Source of the DNA: Myxococcales bacterium
GTDB taxonomy: Bacteria > Myxococcota_A > Polyangia > Polyangiales > Polyangiaceae
Reading direction: 5' to 3'
Assembly (NCBI GenBank): GCA_016191785.1
Contig: JACPVJ010000012.1
Span: forward strand, 1-64,000
Length of the DNA stretch: 64,000 nt
Of this stretch, positions 44,558 to 52,104 are shown piece by piece. The position numbers and the translations under genes were made by a program. The notes beneath the pieces are model-generated. The model saw nothing but the letters and a program-made list of their open reading frames with translations, made no database searches and was not told the origin of the DNA. Position 1 is the first letter of the stretch. Each line of letters opens with the position of its first letter.

Positions 44558-44655
44558 TCTGGTGAGGGTACTCCCGTCGAGCCGGTCGGCCTGCATCGAA
44601 CCGGCGGCCGGTGACCCCCTTGGTGACCCGTCGGCCCGGGGCTACTGTCTCCGGC

Positions 44656-45501
44656 GTGTTCGTCTCCAGCTTGATCGATCGCATCGTGGACGCCGCGCTC
44701 GCCGAAGACCTCGAGGGCGGCGACCTGACCACCGAAGCCACGGTCCCCGCCGACGCCCGCGCCGTCGCTCGCGCCGTGGCCCGGTCCGAGCTGGTGGTGT
44801 GCGGCGGCGACGTGTTCGCCCGCGCGTTCTACCGGGTCGACCCCGGGGTGCGCGTCGAGCGCCTGCTCGACGAGGGCGCCGACGCGAAGAAGGGCGACGT
44901 GCTGTGGGTGGCCGAGGGCGCGGCCCGCTCGCTCTTGATGGCCGAGCGCACCGCGCTGAACTTCGCGCAGCGCATGAGCGGCATCGCCACCCTCGCGCGG
45001 CGGTACGTGCGCGCCTTGCCCGCGGGCAGTCGCACGCGCATCACGGACACTCGCAAGACCACGCCGGGCCTGCGCGCCCTCGAGCGCTACGCCGTGCGCA
45101 CCGGCGGCGCGCACAACCACCGCGACACCCTCGGCTCGGCGGTGCTGATCAAGGACAACCACATTCAGGCAGCGGGCGGCATCGGCGTCGCCATCGAGCG
45201 AGCCCGAGCCCGGGCGCCGCACACTTCGAAGATCGAGATCGAGGTGGCGTCGCTGAGCGAGCTGGACGAAGCGCTGGCCGCCGGCGCCGACATCGTGATG
45301 CTCGACAACTTCGCGCCCGACGACGTGGTGACGGGCGTGGCTCGGGCCAAGGGCAGGGCGCTGGTCGAGGTCTCGGGGGGCGTCACCCTCGAGCGCATCG
45401 CCGAGCTGGCAGGGAAGGGCGTGGATGTGATCAGCTCGGGCGCGCTCACCCATTCGGCGCCCAGCGCCGACATCGCCCTCGATCTCGAGCGACTGGGATG
45501 A
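44656..45501 (+). CDS. nadC: Nicotinate-nucleotide diphosphorylase (quinolinate phosphoribosyltransferase)
   Basis: The 281-residue product catalyses quinolinate + PRPP to nicotinate mononucleotide + CO2 + PPi, the last step of de novo NAD precursor synthesis. Typical motifs are present: AEDLEGGDLTTE, ERTALNFAQRMSGIATL, ITDTRKTTPGLRALERYAVRTGGAHNHR, LIKDNHI, IEIEVASL, VMLDNF and EVSGGV. The GTG at 44656 gives a normal N-terminus; an upstream ATG at 44611 would add 15 residues. Its stop overlaps birA (ATGA). nadA and nadB are not nearby. Confidence 0.96.
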   Translation: MFVSSLIDRIVDAALAEDLEGGDLTTEATVPADARAVARAVARSELVVCGGDVFARAFYRVDPGVRVERLLDEGADAKKGDVLWVAEGAARSLLMAERTALNFAQRMSGIATLARRYVRALPAGSRTRITDTRKTTPGLRALERYAVRTGGAHNHRDTLGSAVLIKDNHIQAAGGIGVAIERARARAPHTSKIEIEVASLSELDEALAAGADIVMLDNFAPDDVVTGVARAKGRALVEVSGGVTLERIAELAGKGVDVISSGALTHSAPSADIALDLERLG

Positions 45502-46274
45502 GCACCTTCGACGTGGCGCGCTTCACCGCGCTCCGTCGCGAACGCGGCGTCGAGCTGGGCGAGCCGCTCTCCGCCGTGGGCGAGACGGGGTCGACCAACG
45601 ACGACGCGATGGAGGCCGCCCGCGCTGGCGCGCCGCACGGTGCTACCTTCGTGGCCGACGCCCAGACCCGCGGGCGCGGCCGGCGCGGCGCGCGCTGGAC
45701 CTCGCCCCCTGGGCAGAACTTGCTCGTCTCGGTGCTCCTGCGGCCCGCGATCTCGCCCGAGCGCGCCGGGACGCTCACGCTGGCCGTGGGGTTGGCGGTG
45801 CGAGGCGTGGTCGCGGCCCGCGTCGGCGGCAGCGTGCGCGTGAAGTGGCCCAACGACGTGTGGGTCGACGAGCAGAAGGTCGCCGGGATCTTGCTCGAGA
45901 GCCAGCTCGAGGCCGGGAACGTGAGCGCCCTCGTGGTCGGGGTCGGCCTCAACGTCGGCATGCGCGAGCTTCCAGCCGAGCTTCGGGGCATAGCGACCTC
46001 GCTGGTGCTCTCGGGCGATCCGAACCCCACGCGCGAAGCCGTGCTGGTCGATCTCTTGGCCGCGCTCGAGCAGCGCTTGGCGGTTCACGAGCGCGACGGC
46101 CTCACTCCGGTGCTCGACGAGCTTCGACGCTTCGACGCGCTCGCGGGCCGGCGGGTGCGGGTCGACCGGGTCGAGGGGGTCGCCGCGGGGCTCGGGCCGG
46201 ACGGTGCCCTGCTCGTCCGCAGCGACGACGGCGGCGAGGTCCGCGTCACCTCGGGCGGGGTGGTCCTGATCTGA
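45498..46274 (+). CDS. birA: Biotin-[acetyl-CoA-carboxylase] ligase
   Basis: A 258-residue enzyme that attaches biotin to acetyl-CoA carboxylase and related carriers via biotinyl-AMP. The catalytic motif is GRGRRGARW (the biotinyl-AMP binding GRGRxG loop), with STNDDA, VKWPNDV, KVAGILLES and VGVGLNV all conserved. There is no N-terminal helix-turn-helix, so it is not a repressor. The ATG overlaps the nadC stop by four bases. Confidence 0.96.
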   Translation: MSTFDVARFTALRRERGVELGEPLSAVGETGSTNDDAMEAARAGAPHGATFVADAQTRGRGRRGARWTSPPGQNLLVSVLLRPAISPERAGTLTLAVGLAVRGVVAARVGGSVRVKWPNDVWVDEQKVAGILLESQLEAGNVSALVVGVGLNVGMRELPAELRGIATSLVLSGDPNPTREAVLVDLLAALEQRLAVHERDGLTPVLDELRRFDALAGRRVRVDRVEGVAAGLGPDGALLVRSDDGGEVRVTSGGVVLI

Positions 46275-46352
46275 GCGTGCCATGTGTGCCATTGTGCCGA
46301 GGTGACTCACCCGATCCCGCATGAAACACGGGATTTGCCGCGAAGCACAGGC

Positions 46353-46368
46353 CGGCACACCGGTTGCT
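46353..46368 (+). promoter_or_regulatory. Possible sigma-54 promoter near the Cys-rich lipoprotein gene
   Basis: CGGCACACCGGTTGCT matches the -24/-12 pattern well (GGCAC-N5-TTGC). The predicted start falls only about three bases before the lipoprotein ATG at 46382, which leaves no room for a ribosome binding site, so the site may be fortuitous or the mRNA leaderless. Confidence 0.25.
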
Positions 46369-46381
46369 ATGGCACTCGACC

Positions 46382-47053
46382 ATGACCAAGACCCTGGCCG
46401 TCTCCGCACTCGCCTTGCTCCTCACCGCCGCCTGCGGCGGCAAGACCGACGACAACACCGCCAACACCGGCGGTAGTGGGGGAGCCGGCGCGACCGGTGG
46501 CAGCAGCGGCAGCGGCGGCGCCAGCGGGGGCAGCGGCGGCGCCACGGGCGGAAGCGGCGGCATGCCCATCGAATGCTCGGTGCCGACCACCGAGCCCGGG
46601 CCCTTCCCGACCAAGATCCGCTTCGTGAACCCGGGGCCGACGCCGCTCTTCATCCGCGAAGACTGCCAGCTCAACTGGGATCTCTACTCGTGCGCCGACG
46701 GCTACACCACGGACGTCCCGCACGTCGCCAGCTGCATGAGCTCGTGCGCGGAGCCGAACAACGGCTGCATCGCCTGCGGTGCCTGCATGCTGGAGGCGCA
46801 CGAGGTGACCAGCGCGGCTCCCGTCGAGACCGAGTGGAGCGGGCACAGCTACACGTTTTCTCAGAAGAACAGCTGCCAGTGCTACAACGAGCACAACGTG
46901 CTGCCGGGGAAGTACGCCATCAAGATCCAGGTCTTCACCTCGAAGGACGACGTAACGAGTTATGCCGCTGGGTACGAGGCGTGGGCCTATTTCGACCTGC
47001 CGGCGAAGAACGGCGTGGTCGAGGTGAGCCTGGTCCCGCCCGTCGAGGGTTGA
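46382..47053 (+). CDS. Cys-rich lipoprotein (paralogue of 5595-6344)
   Basis: The 223-residue product has a signal ending LLLTAAC, a Gly/Ser/Thr/Ala linker to residue 60, then a domain starting KIRFVNPGPTPLFIREDC with ten or so Cys (CADGYTT, CMSSCAEPNNGC, IACGACM, CQCYNEHN). The order of motifs matches the lipoprotein at 5595. The C-terminal part is beta-rich. It converges on the ECF sigma factor gene with no gap. Function unknown. Confidence 0.75.
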   Translation: MTKTLAVSALALLLTAACGGKTDDNTANTGGSGGAGATGGSSGSGGASGGSGGATGGSGGMPIECSVPTTEPGPFPTKIRFVNPGPTPLFIREDCQLNWDLYSCADGYTTDVPHVASCMSSCAEPNNGCIACGACMLEAHEVTSAAPVETEWSGHSYTFSQKNSCQCYNEHNVLPGKYAIKIQVFTSKDDVTSYAAGYEAWAYFDLPAKNGVVEVSLVPPVEG

Positions 47054-47608
47054 TCAGGCAGCCTCGGCCAGCATCGGCTCGGGCGCCTCGCGCAGGCGCT
47101 CGGCGAGCAGGCGGCGACCGCGGAACAACCGGCTCATCACCGTGCCCACCGGCACGCCGAGAACGGCAGCGGCGTCCTTGTACGAGCGCTCGTCCAGGTC
47201 CACCAGCCGCACCACCTCGCCGAACGCCCGCGGCAGCTCGCCGAGGGCGCGCTCGACCTGTGGGGACAGGTGCTGCATCACCGGGCTCGACTCGGATTGG
47301 GTCCACGCACACGGGTCGTGAGTCAGCGACTCGAGCGCGCGCCGCTCGCGTCGCAGGCGGCGACAGCGAGTGACGAACACGCTGAACAGCACTTGCTGCA
47401 GCCAGGCGCGCAGGTTGGTGCCCGGTTGGTAGCTCGTCTCGAACTTGAGCGCGCGCTCGACGGTGTCTTGCACCAGATCCTGCGCATCGGTGGCGTTCAG
47501 GCTGAGCTTCAGCGCGCGGGCTCGGAGCGCGGGCATCAGCTCCGCGATCTCGTCGCGCAGCGGGCGGGGGGTCGGCGGGGCGGTGAAGCTCGAAGTCTGG
47601 GTGAACAT
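47054..47608 (-). CDS. ECF-type RNA polymerase sigma factor
   Basis: A 184-residue sigma factor. Sigma2 is seen in NATDAQDLVQDTVERALKF and NLRAWLQQVLFSVFVTRCRR, and sigma4 in LGELPRAFGEVVRLVDLDERSYKDAAAVLGVPVGTVMSRLFRGRRLLAERL. The ATG at 47608 has an RBS (AAGAGGA). No anti-sigma factor gene is adjacent, unlike most ECF loci. A near-perfect sigma-54 promoter lies just upstream. Confidence 0.92.
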   Translation of the reverse strand: MFTQTSSFTAPPTPRPLRDEIAELMPALRARALKLSLNATDAQDLVQDTVERALKFETSYQPGTNLRAWLQQVLFSVFVTRCRRLRRERRALESLTHDPCAWTQSESSPVMQHLSPQVERALGELPRAFGEVVRLVDLDERSYKDAAAVLGVPVGTVMSRLFRGRRLLAERLREAPEPMLAEAA

Positions 47609-47637
47609 GGGCTCGTTCCTCTTGGCGGGTGCCCATC

Positions 47638-47652
47638 GCAAGCCACGTGCCA
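47638..47652 (-). promoter_or_regulatory. Sigma-54 (-24/-12) promoter of the ECF sigma factor gene
   Basis: On the minus strand TGGCACGTGGCTTGC matches the sigma-54 consensus TGGCACGNNNNTTGC at every fixed position. Transcription would begin near 47626, giving an 18-nt leader that includes the ribosome binding site of the ECF gene at 47608. Confidence 0.65.
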
Positions 47653-47689
47653 GCTTGGGAATGCAGACATTTTCCGCGTTTTGTCGCGT

Positions 47690-47711
47690 GCGTCCGCGTC
47701 CCGGCGGACGC
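47690..47711. promoter_or_regulatory. Inverted repeat, candidate enhancer-binding site
   Basis: GCGTCCGC, six bases, then GCGGACGC form a perfect 8-bp inverted repeat 64-85 bp upstream of the predicted sigma-54 start. This is the usual place for dimeric enhancer-binding proteins. It has no T-run and is not after a gene, so a terminator is unlikely. Confidence 0.45.
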
Positions 47712-47766
47712 GGGGGGCGTGTCAAACTGGCACCTCGGAGCGCGCCGCTGCCAAGCGGGCAAGGGC

Positions 47767-48009
47767 CATGAGGGTCACGTGGCGTGCCCCGTGCGAGTTG
47801 TCCGCCACACCACGCTTGCCGCGCGCGTCTGGCCGCCGCGGTGGCGATTCGGACAATCCATGAGGGTCACGCGGCGTGCCCCACACGACTTGACCGCGAT
47901 TCGGCCAATCCATGAGGGTCACGTGGCGTGGCCCACACGAGTTGTCCGCCAAGAGGACAATCCATGAGGGTCACGCGGCGTGCCCCACGCGACTGGTCCA
48001 CCGAGCCGG
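47767..48009. repeat. Array of 52-bp double-hairpin repeats (locus 2)
   Basis: Four units beginning CATGAGGGTCACG start at 47767, 47859, 47911 and 47963. The second and third are exactly 52 bp; the first is 92 bp because its second loop is expanded, and the last is incomplete. Each has hairpin 1 (GGGTCACG, CGTGCCCC arms) and hairpin 2 (TTGTCC, 7-nt loop, GGACAA or near variants). The 7-nt loop differs between units. The array fills the gap between the ECF gene promoter and the end of the peptidase gene. Confidence 0.9.
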
Positions 48010-48015
48010 CCGCCC

Positions 48016-48819
48016 CTACTCGAAGATCCGGTCGGGATCGCCAAGGAACTCGAAGTGCATCGTGTCCTCGAGCTCGTCGTGACCGAGCCAGTGGAAGCCG
48101 TAGCGCTCGAACACCTCGACCCAGCACTTCGGCATCGCCATTCGCTCGTAAGGCGAGCGGACCTTCTTGCGGCAGACCGGGTTCTCGGCCCAAAAGCCCA
48201 CGCAGTGGCAGCAGGGGTTCAGCTGGGGATCGATGTCGAGGGCGATGCCGTAGACGTGGTTCGATACCTCGTAGTCCTTGAAGGTGTTCTCGCCTCGAAT
48301 GCCGCCGACGGTGCGCGGGCGATAGGGCTGCCCCGCGCACTCGCGCTTCAGCGCTGCCTCGACGCACGCAAGCGCAGGCACGACCTTCTTGTTCAACACC
48401 AGCGGCAGTCCCATGAACGTCGTGCGCTCGGCGTAGAAGGTCGGCGGGTGCGGGTTGTCGCTGCGGCGGCCGAAGCCCGAGACGCGGCCGTAGTTGCGGT
48501 TCCGGTACTCGACGCTGCGGGCGCGCGCGGCCTCGATCGCCCGGCGCTCGTCGGGTGCCGCGCCGATCTTCGCGATCTGGCCCTTGCGCAGCAAGAAGTC
48601 CTGGGCCGGCTGCGGGCGGCACTGTGGGCCGGCGGTGCGGGCGGGCGGCGGCGAGATCGCCGCCATGGTCGGCGCCGCGCTGGCGACAGGCGCCGCCGAC
48701 GCGACGGGTGTCGGCGAGGGGTTCACGGCTCGGGGGGTGGCCTCATCGGGCTTGGACCCGCAGGCGAGTGCCAAGAGCCCGATCGAGAGCGTCGACGTCC
48801 ATGCCCGTCCCGGTGCCAC
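48016..48819 (-). CDS. M15-like D-Ala-D-Ala carboxypeptidase lipoprotein
   Basis: The 267-residue product has a GTG start, a signal ending LLALAC, and a Pro/Ala linker to about residue 65. The catalytic domain carries SNHVYGIALDID (the HxxxxxxD zinc-ligand motif of M15/VanY enzymes) and GFHWLGHDELEDTMHFEF, with the second His and Glu. It should trim peptidoglycan stem peptides from the periplasmic face of the outer membrane. It abuts the repeat array at its 3' end. Confidence 0.82.
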   Translation of the reverse strand: MAPGRAWTSTLSIGLLALACGSKPDEATPRAVNPSPTPVASAAPVASAAPTMAAISPPPARTAGPQCRPQPAQDFLLRKGQIAKIGAAPDERRAIEAARARSVEYRNRNYGRVSGFGRRSDNPHPPTFYAERTTFMGLPLVLNKKVVPALACVEAALKRECAGQPYRPRTVGGIRGENTFKDYEVSNHVYGIALDIDPQLNPCCHCVGFWAENPVCRKKVRSPYERMAMPKCWVEVFERYGFHWLGHDELEDTMHFEFLGDPDRIFE

Positions 48820-48832
48820 CGCGGATCACCTC

Positions 48833-50386
48833 TCAGCTCGGCGTATCGTCTCGCGGGGCCGTCAGGCGCGCAAGCACCGCCGGAAGGCCCGCGGCGACCT
48901 CGTGGGCCAAGAGCCCGCGATCGGCGCCGGTGGTCTCGGCCCAGAGCTCGGCCGAGCGCGCGTGCAGGTGAGCGCCCAGGATGGCCGCAAAGCGCGCGGG
49001 CAGGTGCTTGGCCCAGGCCGCGATCACCCCCGTGAGCACGTCGCCCGCGCCCGCGGTCGCGAGCGCCGCGGAGCCGGCGGCGGTGATTAGCGTGGTCTCT
49101 GCCGGTGCCCCGACCAGGGTGCGGGCACCCTTGAGCAACACCACCGCGCCCGTCAGCTCGACGGCGCGGGTGACCGCGCCGAAACGATCGCGCTCGACCT
49201 CTGCCGCGGAAATGCCGAGCAGCCGCCCGAGCTCCCCCGGATGTGGGGTCAAGATCAGCTGCCCCTTGGCCCGGCCCAGCGCTGCGCCGCGGCCCTCGAA
49301 CGCGCTGAGCGCATCCGCGTCGACGATCTTGATGCCGTCCCAGGTCAAGACCACGTGCTCCGCTGCTCGGCGCGCGCGACCGGTGAGGCCCAGCCCGGGC
49401 CCGATGGCCACCACGCTGGCACGCTCGAGCACGGCGTCGAGCGATGCCTCGATGTGCTCGGGATCGATCCGCGCCGTCATCTCTTCGAGCACGCGAAGAT
49501 CCAGGCTGTCGGCGGCTTCGGGGAAGGTGCAGAGGGTGGCGAGGCCCGCGCCCGCGCGCAGCGCCCCGCGCGCTACCAAGAGCGCGGCTCCGGTCTTGCC
49601 TGCCGAGCCCGCGACGGCGAACACGTGCCCCGCCGATCCCTTGTGGGTGGCCACGCTGCGCGGCGCCACCAGCTCACGAGCGTCGTCGTCGTCGAACAGC
49701 AGGGCCGAGCAGCCCACCTCGCGAAACAGCTCGCCCGGGACCCCGATGTCGACCACGTGCACGTCTCCGGCGTGCTCGGCGCCGCTCGGCGTCAAGAGGC
49801 CGGCCTTCAGGTGGGCGAAGGTGACCGTCGAGTCGGCGCTGACGGCCACGCCCTGCGCCGCGCCGGTGTTGGCGTCGAGCCCTGACGGCACGTCGAGCGA
49901 CAGCACCCGAGCGTCGCTGTCGTTGATTGCCTCGATCACCCGCGCCAAGTTCCCCTCGACCGCGCGGTCGAGGCCGGTTCCGAGCAACGCGTCCACAATC
50001 ACGTCACCCGGGCCGAGCGCCGCCAGCGCGCCCAGGAGCACCACGACGCCAGCGTCGTCGCTCACCGAGGTGACGCGCCCGCCGAGCCCGCGCCAGGCGT
50101 CGTGGTTCGCCTTCGCGTCACCCTTCAGCTGCTGCGGATCGCCGACCAAGTAAGCCTCTGGCGCGTGACCGGCGGTGAGCAGCCGTCGCGCCACCACGAA
50201 GCCGTCGCCGCCGTTGTTGCCCGGGCCCGCCACCACCACGGTCTTCCCCGGGGCGAGCGTGCGCAGCAAGATGCCTGCGGCGTTCCGCCCTGCGTTCTCC
50301 ATCAGCACCACGCTCGGCACGCGGCACACCTCGATGGCGTGACGATCGAGCTCGCGCATCTGCTCTCGTGACAGCACTGGGATCAT
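48833..50386 (-). CDS. nnr: Bifunctional NAD(P)H-hydrate repair enzyme (epimerase and ADP-dependent dehydratase)
   Basis: The 517-residue product repairs damaged NAD(P)H. The N-terminal YjeF_N domain (residues about 1-210; SREQMRELDRHAI, VVAGPGNNGGDGFVVARRL, DALLGTGLDRAV) is the epimerase. The C-terminal carbohydrate-kinase-like domain (GSAGKTGAALLVARGALRAGAGL, TPHPGELGRLL, LLKGARTLV, TAGAGDVLTG) is the dehydratase. It is four bases downstream of acpS, in the pdxJ-acpS-nnr operon. Confidence 0.96.
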   Translation of the reverse strand: MIPVLSREQMRELDRHAIEVCRVPSVVLMENAGRNAAGILLRTLAPGKTVVVAGPGNNGGDGFVVARRLLTAGHAPEAYLVGDPQQLKGDAKANHDAWRGLGGRVTSVSDDAGVVVLLGALAALGPGDVIVDALLGTGLDRAVEGNLARVIEAINDSDARVLSLDVPSGLDANTGAAQGVAVSADSTVTFAHLKAGLLTPSGAEHAGDVHVVDIGVPGELFREVGCSALLFDDDDARELVAPRSVATHKGSAGHVFAVAGSAGKTGAALLVARGALRAGAGLATLCTFPEAADSLDLRVLEEMTARIDPEHIEASLDAVLERASVVAIGPGLGLTGRARRAAEHVVLTWDGIKIVDADALSAFEGRGAALGRAKGQLILTPHPGELGRLLGISAAEVERDRFGAVTRAVELTGAVVLLKGARTLVGAPAETTLITAAGSAALATAGAGDVLTGVIAAWAKHLPARFAAILGAHLHARSAELWAETTGADRGLLAHEVAAGLPAVLARLTAPRDDTPS

Positions 50387-50390
50387 GGCT

Positions 50391-50765
50391 TCACCTCTCG
50401 AGCACCACGACGGCAGCGGCGACGCCGGCGTCGTGAGTGATGGATATCAGGGTTCGGGTGACGCCGAGCTCGGACAAGTACGGCAGCGCCGGCCCGTGGG
50501 CGACGAGCTCGGGTGCACCGTTCGGCGAGCGACGCACCTCGACGTCTTGCCACCAGACGTCCTTCGGGGCCCCCAAGGCCTTGCTGAACGCCTCTTTCGC
50601 GGCGAAGCGCCCGGCCAGCGCCGCTGCACGATCGGCCTTGCGCGCCGCCAGGTCGACCCGCTCGCGTGGCGTGAGCACCCGGGCCCAGAACTTCTCGCCG
50701 AAGCGCTCGAGCGCGGTCTCGATCCGCGCCACGCTGCACACGTCGATCCCCAGTCCGACGATCAT
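50391..50765 (-). CDS. acpS: Holo-[acyl-carrier-protein] synthase
   Basis: A 124-residue enzyme transferring 4'-phosphopantetheine from CoA to acyl carrier protein. GLGIDVCSVARIE carries the Mg-binding Asp, and RFAAKEAFSKALG the conserved Glu/Lys. ITHD near the end is also conserved. The ATG overlaps the stop of pdxJ (ATGA). The position between pdxJ and nnr is the common arrangement. Confidence 0.96.
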   Translation of the reverse strand: MIVGLGIDVCSVARIETALERFGEKFWARVLTPRERVDLAARKADRAAALAGRFAAKEAFSKALGAPKDVWWQDVEVRRSPNGAPELVAHGPALPYLSELGVTRTLISITHDAGVAAAVVVLER

Positions 50766-51496
50766 GGGCCTCGCGCCGCGACGCCCCGCTCGATGGCTGC
50801 GCGGAAGCCGCGCACCGCGCCGGCCAGCCCGTCGAACACCGCGTCGGCGATCACCGCGTGCCCGATGTTCAGCTCCACGATCGGAACGATGCCCGCCACG
50901 CCGATCACGTTGTGTCGCGTCAGCCCGTGGCCCGCGGCCACCTCGAGCCCCAGCTCTGCCGCGCGCACGGCCCCGGCCCGCAGCCGCTCGAGCTCGACCC
51001 GCTGCGCCGGGCCGCTCAGGTGGCAGTACTCCCCCGTGTGGAGCTCGACCTGCTCGGCCCCCACCGCCTTGCTCGCCGCGATCTGCTCCAGATCCGGCGC
51101 GATGAACAGGCTCAGCTTGATGCCGACTTCGCGGCACATGCTGGCGACCTTCGCGATGGGTTCGCGGGCGCCCATCACGTCCAGCCCGCCCTCGGTGGTG
51201 CGCTCTTGTCGGCGCTCGGGCACCAGCGTGATCACGTCGGGCTTCACGCGCCGCGCGATGGCGGTCATCTCGTCGGTGGCCGCCATCTCCAGATTCATCA
51301 CGGTGCCGATCGCCGCGCGCATGCGTGCCACATCGTCGTCTTTTACGTGCCGCCGATCTTCGCGCAGGTGCAGCGTGATGCCGTCGGCCCCGGCCTGCTC
51401 GCAGATCTGCGCCGCGAAGACCGGGTCGGGATAGGCCGTGCCGCGGGCGTTGCGCAGCGTCGCGACGTGGTCGATGTTCACGTGGAAGCGGATCAC
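50762..51496 (-). CDS. pdxJ: Pyridoxine 5'-phosphate synthase
   Basis: A 244-residue enzyme condensing 1-deoxyxylulose 5-phosphate and 3-amino-2-oxopropyl phosphate in vitamin B6 synthesis. Family motifs are VNIDHVATLRNARGTAYPDP, GADGITLHLREDRRHV, NLEMAATDEM, LVPERRQE, ELHTGEYCH and AGHGLT. Length and start are normal. First gene of the pdxJ-acpS-nnr operon. Confidence 0.97.
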   Translation of the reverse strand: MIRFHVNIDHVATLRNARGTAYPDPVFAAQICEQAGADGITLHLREDRRHVKDDDVARMRAAIGTVMNLEMAATDEMTAIARRVKPDVITLVPERRQERTTEGGLDVMGAREPIAKVASMCREVGIKLSLFIAPDLEQIAASKAVGAEQVELHTGEYCHLSGPAQRVELERLRAGAVRAAELGLEVAAGHGLTRHNVIGVAGIVPIVELNIGHAVIADAVFDGLAGAVRGFRAAIERGVAARGP

Positions 51497-51579
51497 GGCG
51501 CGAGCATACGAAAAACCTCGGCGCCCCGCATGCCTGCTTTCGGCCGGCCGGAAAAGGCTCTAGGGGAGGGGCGCCCCCG

Positions 51580-52104
51580 ATGACTCGCCAGCGTCTGATC
51601 GACGTTCGCATGCACGACGGAAGCCGGCACTTCGGTGGCCTGCCCGAGCATGCCGGCACCGAGCCCGCCGAGTGGCACGTGCTCGAGGCCGCGGTGCCGG
51701 CGCTCGCCGGGGCGAAGCTCACGTCGTTCGTCACCGATCACGTCACCGAGGCGTGGATCGACTTCGAGTGGCGAGACCAGCGCTTCGCGATCAACAACCA
51801 GCTCGGCGAGTGGTGGTTCTTCGTCCACGATCCCACTTGCCCGGACGAGCTGCTCGAGGCGGTGCTCGCGCATTTCGAAGGCGCGCTCTGCCCCCGGTCG
51901 GCTCAGGCGCGCAGCCTGGGGGCGCTCGCGCACGGCAGCTTCCGGGTCGTGGTCGACGAGGCCGACGGACGCACCAGCTTCAAGGACTTCGCGACCCTCG
52001 AGCAGGCCGTGAGCTACGCGGGCGACGCGGCGTCGGAGAGCGACGTGCATGCGTTCGTCTTCGACGGCGGGTTTCGCCTGGTCGCACGCGGGAAGCACTA
52101 CTGA
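51580..52104 (+). CDS. Conserved hypothetical protein
   Basis: A 174-residue acidic soluble protein, ATG preceded by GGGGAGGGG. The sequence has beta-alpha patterns (AWIDFEWRDQRFAINNQLGEWWFFVHDP) but no known motif. It is divergent from pdxJ and overlaps the end of the convergent PMT gene by seven bases. Function unknown. Confidence 0.65.
   Translation: MTRQRLIDVRMHDGSRHFGGLPEHAGTEPAEWHVLEAAVPALAGAKLTSFVTDHVTEAWIDFEWRDQRFAINNQLGEWWFFVHDPTCPDELLEAVLAHFEGALCPRSAQARSLGALAHGSFRVVVDEADGRTSFKDFATLEQAVSYAGDAASESDVHAFVFDGGFRLVARGKHY

Noticed and set aside
46275-46381. Rho-independent terminator after birA
   Set aside because: Inverted segments such as CCCGCATGAAACACGGG are weak and lack a T-run.
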